64,000 nt of DNA from a marine actinobacterium MedAcidi-G2B (GTDB lineage Bacteria > Actinomycetota > Acidimicrobiia > Acidimicrobiales > MedAcidi-G1), in contig JUEO01000001.1 in the NCBI GenBank assembly GCA_000817115.1, positions 367,884 through 431,883 on the forward strand, read 5' to 3'. How positions within the stretch are numbered: the first letter of the stretch is position 1; each line of letters begins with the position of its first letter. The position numbers were made by a program, and so were the translations under genes. The notes under the pieces were generated by a model that had not been told where the DNA came from, searched no databases, and saw nothing but the letters and a program-made list of their open reading frames with translations. Below, in pieces: positions 58,700 through 64,000 of the stretch.

Positions 58700-61084
58700 G
58701 TGAACAAATCATCGAAACAAGAAGAATCTAAAGGATCTGCTCCTAAGTCGAGCTCGCGCTCAGTTAAGAGTTCTATTTCAGAGAGCTCTTCAAAGGGAAG
58801 CAAATTACGTCGTCTCTTTCAGTCAGCTTTTGAAGGTTGGGGCGATGAAATAGTTGGTTGGCTGCTAGTTCTCGGAGGACTTTTAGGCGTCTTATCGCTT
58901 TATGTTGATCGAGCAGGCGTAGTGGGACAGATTCTTGATGATGCGATCGGATGGTCCATCGGATTAATAAAATTTATTCTTCCTATAGCTATGATTCTTC
59001 TCGGACTTCTTATGTTTCGAGAGAAACCAGAAAGCTCAGAACTTTCGAAGCGCATGCCAGTCGGTGTCGCCTTTTCATTAGCTAGTTTCACTGGACTCTT
59101 ACATATTTTATGCGGAAGACCAGGAATAGGAGATGGGGCAGAAGAATTGGGTTCCGCAGGTGGACTGATCGGACTTACAACTGGGGGAAGTCTCGATTCT
59201 TGGTTAGGGGTATGGGCAGCTGTGCTTATTTTGGTCGTTATCGGTTTCATTGGTGTGGGCGTAACAACTCAAACTACAGCTAATCAAGCTTTGAAGATGC
59301 TGATGGCCGCTCTTCGCCCCGTTGGAAGGGTATTGCGCCAGGCCGCAACTGACCTGTTCACTCCACCAAATGACTCAGTTCAAGAACCAAGAATCAATCC
59401 TGATCCTGATCCTGAACCTGAATCCGTACCCCCACAAAATCCTCAGATTGCTTCTGCGCCTAAAAAAAGAAAGCAAAAGAAAAAGCCTGCTCCAGATGGA
59501 AGTGAGCAACTCAAAATCGAATTAGGACCTGCAGCGGAGAATTCAATATGGAGACTGCCTTCAAACAAAATACTATCAAGAAGCACAACTCACGATATTG
59601 ATGAGAAATTAGTAGAGGCAAGAGGTATGCGTCTCCAAGAGGCTCTTGCTGCTCACGGAGTTGAAACGCGTCTCTCTGACATGACCGTAGGTCCTACAGT
59701 TACCCGTTACGCACTGCAATTAGGAGAAGGAGTCAAAGTAGCAAGAATTACAAGCCTCCATAAAGATATTGCTTATGCACTAGCGGCAGCAGATGTTCGA
59801 ATTCTTGCCCCGATCCCTGGGCAACAAGCCATCGGTATAGAAGTTCCTAACGATGACCGAGAAGTCGTCGCACTAGGTGACATCCTCACATCAGGAGAGG
59901 CAACAAAAGCTAAACACCCCTTAGAAGTTGGAATTGGTCGTGACATTAATGGCAAGTCGGTGATGTTGAATCTTGCAACAATGCCTCACTTACTTATTGC
60001 GGGAGCGACAGGAGCGGGGAAATCCTCATGCATTAATTCGTTAGTTTCTTCTGTGCTAATGCGCACAACGCCAGAACAAGCCAAACTCATTCTTATAGAC
60101 CCAAAGAGAGTGGAGATGGGCCAATATGAAGGTGTTCCGCATCTTCTGACCGCACCAGTGACAGACCCACGAAAGGCCGCAAATGCTTTGAATTGGGCTG
60201 TCAAAGAAATGGAACGACGTTATGACCTTCTCTCTAGCTGCGGATTCCGAGATGTTACTGGATATAACGCAGCGCATGCCAGAGGAGATTTGGAAGCACC
60301 GTTAGGAGTAATGGATGAAAATGAAGAGCCCCTGCAGTACAAGCATCTTCCTTTTATTCTCGTAGTTGTTGACGAGCTTGCAGATCTGATGATGGTTGCA
60401 GCCAGAGACGTAGAGGATTCAATTTGTCGACTGGCTCAAATGGCACGTGCAGTTGGCATTCACTTAGTGGTTGCGACACAGCGGCCTTCAGTGAATGTCA
60501 TTACGGGAGTGATTAAAGCCAACATTCCAGCTCGTCTTGCTTTCGCTGTTTCAAGTTTGGCAGATAGCAGAGTGATTCTTGATCAACCGGGAGCAGAGCG
60601 ACTAGTGGGAAAAGGGGACATGCTGCTCTTGGGTCCTAGCTCAAGCACTCCACAGCGGATACAAGGCGCTTGGGTGGATGAAGAAGAAGTACGTCAAATC
60701 GTAACTACTTGGGTTAAACAAGTAGAAGCCCAAGGGGAAATAGGGGGAGCAGGAAACGACGAGGTCACTGCGGAACAAATAAAATCAGCTTCCTCATTAT
60801 CTCCTATTGGTGGAGAGATAGCAGACTCAATCACAGCAGACCGAAGCCCTGCTTCTGGTAGCGACGATGAACTCTATGAACAAGCCCGCCAGTTAGTTGT
60901 AGACAGCCAATTGGGTTCGACCTCGATGTTGCAACGAAAACTTCGAGTAGGTTTTGCACGTGCTGGGAGACTGATGGATCTTCTTGAAGAATCTGGAATT
61001 GTTGGCCCATCAACAGGTTCAAAGGCTCGAGAAGTTCTCATAACCGCTGAAGAGCTCAGCAATCTGCAGGAACAAGGTCTTTAG
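58700..61084 (+). CDS. ftsK: DNA translocase FtsK/SpoIIIE
   Basis: FtsK pumps DNA at the septum and coordinates chromosome resolution with division. The 794-residue protein has four membrane helices (about 52-72, 87-108, 121-138, 170-193), a Pro/Lys linker (230-270), and the RecA-like motor with Walker A GATGAGKSSCIN near residue 434 and LILIDPKRVEMGQYE near 464. VVVDELADLMMV is near 554, and a C-terminal gamma winged helix (about 715-790) is present. GTG start. The linker is short compared with E. coli FtsK. Confidence 0.95.
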   Translation: MNKSSKQEESKGSAPKSSSRSVKSSISESSSKGSKLRRLFQSAFEGWGDEIVGWLLVLGGLLGVLSLYVDRAGVVGQILDDAIGWSIGLIKFILPIAMILLGLLMFREKPESSELSKRMPVGVAFSLASFTGLLHILCGRPGIGDGAEELGSAGGLIGLTTGGSLDSWLGVWAAVLILVVIGFIGVGVTTQTTANQALKMLMAALRPVGRVLRQAATDLFTPPNDSVQEPRINPDPDPEPESVPPQNPQIASAPKKRKQKKKPAPDGSEQLKIELGPAAENSIWRLPSNKILSRSTTHDIDEKLVEARGMRLQEALAAHGVETRLSDMTVGPTVTRYALQLGEGVKVARITSLHKDIAYALAAADVRILAPIPGQQAIGIEVPNDDREVVALGDILTSGEATKAKHPLEVGIGRDINGKSVMLNLATMPHLLIAGATGAGKSSCINSLVSSVLMRTTPEQAKLILIDPKRVEMGQYEGVPHLLTAPVTDPRKAANALNWAVKEMERRYDLLSSCGFRDVTGYNAAHARGDLEAPLGVMDENEEPLQYKHLPFILVVVDELADLMMVAARDVEDSICRLAQMARAVGIHLVVATQRPSVNVITGVIKANIPARLAFAVSSLADSRVILDQPGAERLVGKGDMLLLGPSSSTPQRIQGAWVDEEEVRQIVTTWVKQVEAQGEIGGAGNDEVTAEQIKSASSLSPIGGEIADSITADRSPASGSDDELYEQARQLVVDSQLGSTSMLQRKLRVGFARAGRLMDLLEESGIVGPSTGSKAREVLITAEELSNLQEQGL

Positions 61085-61160
61085 AATCAAAACAACTGCC
61101 CGATAAGGGCCGCTAACCTAGTTACTGATATCTGCAAACAATCCACAATTAAGGAAAATT

Positions 61161-62420
61161 ATGGATGATTCGACTTACCATTTGGTGACTTTAGGTTGCC
61201 CAAAGAATGAAGTGGACTCAGACAAACTTGTCGGTTTATTGACAAGAGATGGAATGACTTCGACCGAACGACCACAAGATGCAGATTTAATTATTGTGAA
61301 TACCTGTGCGTTTATCGAGGAGGCTCGACAAGAATCTATAGACACAGTTTTAGAAGTAGCAGAACTAAAACAAGATGGAGCGCGCTTAGTAGTAACAGGG
61401 TGTATGGCGGAACGTTATGGAGATGAACTCTCCGAAGCTCTGCCGGAAGCAGATCAGGTGTCTGGGTTCGGCGTACCCGTTACATTGAAATCTCGACCCG
61501 ATACCAAAAATTTGGAACTGCCAACGTTTGATTTGTTAAATCTCCCTCGGCCAAAATCAGACCGTCCATGGGCCTATGTGAAAATTGCTGAAGGCTGCGA
61601 CCGCTCTTGCGGATTTTGTGCAATTCCATCATTTCGGGGGCCCCAACGAAGCAGAACCATTGATTCAATATTAGAAGAGATCAGCCAACTAGAAGCCCGT
61701 GAAATCATTCTTGTAGCTCAAGACTTAGCTTCATTTGGTCGAGACCAAGGACAGGGAGAAAAAAATATAGTGCCTTTAATTAGGCGGGTAAATGAAATGG
61801 CAGAGAGAGTAAGGCTGCTCTACTTGTACCCTTCAGATTTAAATGACGAACTAATAGAAGCGATATTGAGTACAAACGTGCCTTATTTCGATTTGTCTCT
61901 TCAACATGTATCTCGTCCGCTTTTGCGTCGAATGAGAAGATGGGGAGACGGCAAGCGATTCAACGATCAGATATCAGCAATTAGAGAAAGAAAGCCAGAT
62001 GCGGTATTCCGTTCAAATTTCATTGTTGGATACCCTGGAGAAACAGAAGAAGACCATGAGGCTTTATTGAATTTTCTAGAAACATCACAAATTGATTGGT
62101 GTGGGTTCTTTCCGTACTCTCCGGAAGAAGGAACTTATGCTGAAACGCTTGAAGGGTTAGTGGAACAGTCAATAGTGGTAGAGCGATTGTCTGAATTGAC
62201 AGAAATCCAAGACCAAATAACTGCAAAACATAGAGATAAGTTAATTGGCCAGAAGATCGAAGTTCTTGTAGATGAAGTCGGAATAGGTAGAAGTTGGAGA
62301 GAAGCTCCAGAAATAGATGGAGTTGTGAATATCTCTAAAGATCTTCCGGTAGGAGAATTGGCTAGTGTTACCGTGAGTGGTGCTACAGGACCTGATCTGG
62401 AGACTCATGAGAATTTTTAA
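61161..62420 (+). CDS. rimO: Ribosomal protein S12 methylthiotransferase RimO
   Basis: RimO adds a methylthio group to Asp of S12 using two [4Fe-4S] clusters. The 419-residue radical-SAM protein has the N-terminal domain with VTLGCPKNEVDSDKL near residue 8, NTCAFIEEARQESID near 47, and VTGCMAERYGDEL near 77. The radical-SAM CDRSCGFCAIPSFRG lies near 150, and a C-terminal TRAM domain from about 355. The LGCPKNEVDS motif separates RimO from MiaB. It overlaps pgsA by 14 bases. Confidence 0.95.
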   Translation: MDDSTYHLVTLGCPKNEVDSDKLVGLLTRDGMTSTERPQDADLIIVNTCAFIEEARQESIDTVLEVAELKQDGARLVVTGCMAERYGDELSEALPEADQVSGFGVPVTLKSRPDTKNLELPTFDLLNLPRPKSDRPWAYVKIAEGCDRSCGFCAIPSFRGPQRSRTIDSILEEISQLEAREIILVAQDLASFGRDQGQGEKNIVPLIRRVNEMAERVRLLYLYPSDLNDELIEAILSTNVPYFDLSLQHVSRPLLRRMRRWGDGKRFNDQISAIRERKPDAVFRSNFIVGYPGETEEDHEALLNFLETSQIDWCGFFPYSPEEGTYAETLEGLVEQSIVVERLSELTEIQDQITAKHRDKLIGQKIEVLVDEVGIGRSWREAPEIDGVVNISKDLPVGELASVTVSGATGPDLETHENF

Positions 62421-62979
62421 ACACTTTGGAACAGTTGTTAGCCCCGCCAATTTGGTGACGTTATCACGATTAGTTCTGTCACCAATTCTCTTTGCATGCA
62501 TACTTTCTTCAGATGAACGCAACGGAGTGTCTTGGTCAGCTTTCCTACTGGGGCTTCTTTTGGCTTCTACAGATTATTTTGATGGAACTTTGGCCAGACG
62601 GCGAGGAACAGTTAGTAAGTGGGGCGCTTTTTTGGACCCTTTGGCAGACAAAGTAGTTGTTATAGGCGCGGCTATATCTCTAGTGATTGTTGGCAGATAC
62701 TGGTGGCTTCCTGTGGCATTGTTGGCAGTAAGGGAGACAGCAATAACTTTTTATCGCTTATGGTTTGCTCGAAAAGGTTTATCAGTTCCGGCTAGAAAAT
62801 CTGCAAAATGGAAGACCACCATCCAAGGGGCAGCACTGCTTCTAGCAGTGTTCCCTCCCTTAGAAGAGGTTGATGCGCTGATACAGGTAGTTCTCTGGAT
62901 ATCAGTTCTTTTCACACTTCAAACTGGGGCTCAATATTTACTTGATGGTGGAAAAGCTACGAGCACCACTGGAGAGTAA
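62407..62979 (+). CDS. pgsA: CDP-diacylglycerol-glycerol-3-phosphate 3-phosphatidyltransferase
   Basis: PgsA makes phosphatidylglycerol phosphate in the membrane. The 190-residue protein (from ATG 62407) has the CDP-alcohol phosphatidyltransferase motif D-G-x2-A-R-x8-G-x3-D-x3-D, as DYFDGTLARRRG then GAFLDPLADK near residues 56-82, and about five helices. The reading from 62377 lies inside rimO and is rejected. Other family enzymes share the motif, so the glycerol-phosphate specificity is by context: rimO-pgsA-cinA is standard. Confidence 0.9.
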   Translation: MRIFKHFGTVVSPANLVTLSRLVLSPILFACILSSDERNGVSWSAFLLGLLLASTDYFDGTLARRRGTVSKWGAFLDPLADKVVVIGAAISLVIVGRYWWLPVALLAVRETAITFYRLWFARKGLSVPARKSAKWKTTIQGAALLLAVFPPLEEVDALIQVVLWISVLFTLQTGAQYLLDGGKATSTTGE

Positions 62980-62991
62980 GGAAGTGTTTAG

Positions 62992-64000
62992 ATGAGATGT
63001 GAAGTGGTCGCAGTAGGAACTGAACTTTTACTCGGGCAAATTGTTGATACAAACTCAGCTTGGATAGGGGAGCAGCTCGCACTTGCTGGGATAGATTGTC
63101 TACGCCACACTGCAGTGGGGGACAACCCGCAACGGATACGGCTAGCTCTTGAAGAATCTTTAAATAGGGCTGACGCCGTCATCGTCACTGGCGGCTTGGG
63201 ACCCACACAAGATGACATAACTCGCGACATTATTGCTGAAGTCATGAATGTAGAAATGACCCAAGACCCTGAGTTGGTGGAACTCATCACATCTAAATTT
63301 TTGGGACGCGGAAGAGCAATGCCTGAAAACAATTTACGTCAAGCGGACTTGCCTAGAGGAGCGACAGCAATGAAAGAGATGCCTGGAACAGCTCCTGGGT
63401 TGATTTGCCCAGTAGATAAAAAGGTTATTTACGCCGTGCCAGGAGTTCCTTTAGAGATGAGGCAGATGATTGAGGGAACTGTAATTCCTGACCTTGTTTC
63501 TCGTTCCGGTGAGATAGCAGCAATAAGGTCACGTGTTCTCCGTACGTGGGGACAGTCGGAATCAGGACTAGCTGAAATGCTGGCTGATGAAATCAAAAGA
63601 CTAGATGGCGATTCAGGGGTAACTCTTGCTTTCTTAGCAAGCGGGATGGAAGGGCTGAAGGTGCGAATTACAGCTAAAGCCCCGACAGAAACTGAAGTTG
63701 AAGCACTCTTAAATGATGAAGAGGCAAGAGTGCGTTCAATTATAGGGTCACTCGTATTTGGTGTAGATGAAGAAAATATGGAAACAGTAGTTCTAAACGA
63801 ATTGATTGCTCAAGGCTTGACACTAGCTACTGCAGAATCGATGACTGGTGGTCTTATTGCTTCCCGATTAACTGACATTCCAGGTTCAAGTCAAGCCTTC
63901 TTAGGTTCCATAGTGTCTTATGCGAACACCGTTAAACATGAAATTCTAAATGTCCCAGAGGGGCCTGTAGTTAGCGAACAGGCAGTGTTGTCGATGGCTA
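62992..64000 (+). CDS. cinA: CinA family protein (cut by window end)
   Basis: This is a competence/damage-inducible protein CinA, or a nicotinamide-nucleotide amidase fusion. The frame is open from ATG 62992 to the window edge (about 336 codons). The N-terminal MoaB/MocF-like domain has VGTELLLGQIVDTNSAW near residue 8, VTGGLGPTQDDITRD near 64 and MPGTAPG. The C-terminal amidase domain begins near 275 with ATAESMTGGLIASRL. The start follows pgsA by 12 bases. CinA is typically followed by recA, which would lie beyond the window. Confidence 0.93.
   Translation, partial: MRCEVVAVGTELLLGQIVDTNSAWIGEQLALAGIDCLRHTAVGDNPQRIRLALEESLNRADAVIVTGGLGPTQDDITRDIIAEVMNVEMTQDPELVELITSKFLGRGRAMPENNLRQADLPRGATAMKEMPGTAPGLICPVDKKVIYAVPGVPLEMRQMIEGTVIPDLVSRSGEIAAIRSRVLRTWGQSESGLAEMLADEIKRLDGDSGVTLAFLASGMEGLKVRITAKAPTETEVEALLNDEEARVRSIIGSLVFGVDEENMETVVLNELIAQGLTLATAESMTGGLIASRLTDIPGSSQAFLGSIVSYANTVKHEILNVPEGPVVSEQAVLSMA

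Noticed and set aside
62377..62406. Longer PgsA start
   Set aside because: It lies inside rimO; the conserved protein begins at MRIFKHFG, ATG 62407.

Overview
The window is chromosomal, almost completely coding, and carries the core translation, RNA-processing, lipid and cell-division gene clusters of an actinobacterium. The gene orders (fakA-like-recG-rsmD-coaD, yceD-rpmF-plsX-acpP-rnc-mutM-like-smc, ftsY-ffh-rpsP-khpA-rimM-trmD-rplS, rpsB-tsf-pyrH-frr-cdsA-dxr-rseP-ispG, rimP-nusA-infB-rbfA-truB-ribF, rpsO-pnp, dapB/dapA-rnj-ftsK-rimO-pgsA-cinA) are typical of Actinobacteriota. The modest G+C by eye, the GTP-type PEP carboxykinase, the AMACR-type CoA transferase, the MshB/Mca-like deacetylase and the UvrD2-type helicase suggest an uncultured, probably aquatic, member of the class Acidimicrobiia. 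That placement is inference from gene content, not a phylogenetic result.

Layout. 1-9.5 kb is a mixed-strand flank: exonuclease III, an MmcQ/YjbR protein, a UvrD2-like helicase with tandem HRDC domains, an ElaA-type acetyltransferase, an alpha/beta hydrolase, an AMACR-like enzyme, a PIG-L deacetylase, a four-helix membrane protein, PEPCK, a cold-shock-like protein and L28. 9.6-22.7 kb runs on the plus strand from a FakA/YloV-like kinase to smc, interrupted by a 59-aa zinc-ribbon gene on the minus strand. 22.7-25.9 kb holds a response regulator, histidine kinase and HtrA protease, in the order of mycobacterial mprA-mprB-pepD, inserted between smc and ftsY. 26-30.8 kb is the SRP/S16/tRNA-modification/L19 block. 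30.8-31.5 kb has two small minus-strand genes and a c-type cytochrome lipoprotein. 31.6-39.9 kb covers S2, EF-Ts, UMP kinase and RRF, then CDP-DAG synthase, MEP-pathway enzymes and a site-2 protease. 40-46.9 kb is the rimP-nusA-infB operon, preceded by a strong GC hairpin. 46.9-49.6 kb is a riboflavin operon under an FMN riboswitch. 49.7-52.8 kb is rpsO-pnp, and 52.8-53.8 kb a minus-strand putative secreted metallopeptidase. 53.9-64 kb carries lysine biosynthesis, SURF1, RNase J, FtsK, RimO, PgsA and a cinA truncated by the window edge.

I did not find a CRISPR array, prophage, insertion sequence, rRNA or tRNA gene, and no clearly new multi-gene system. The observations most worth checking are a Fpg/MutM homologue at the rnc-smc position that has lost its catalytic proline, hairpin lysine and zinc-finger cysteines; a plsX without its normal N-terminus; in-frame minisatellite repeats in the acidic tails of S2, S16, IF-2 and PNPase; TTTCAAT repeats phased at 10 bp upstream of acpP; the mprAB-pepD-like insertion; structured leaders before rimP and rpsO; and two genes below 60 residues (a zinc ribbon and a single-helix membrane protein).
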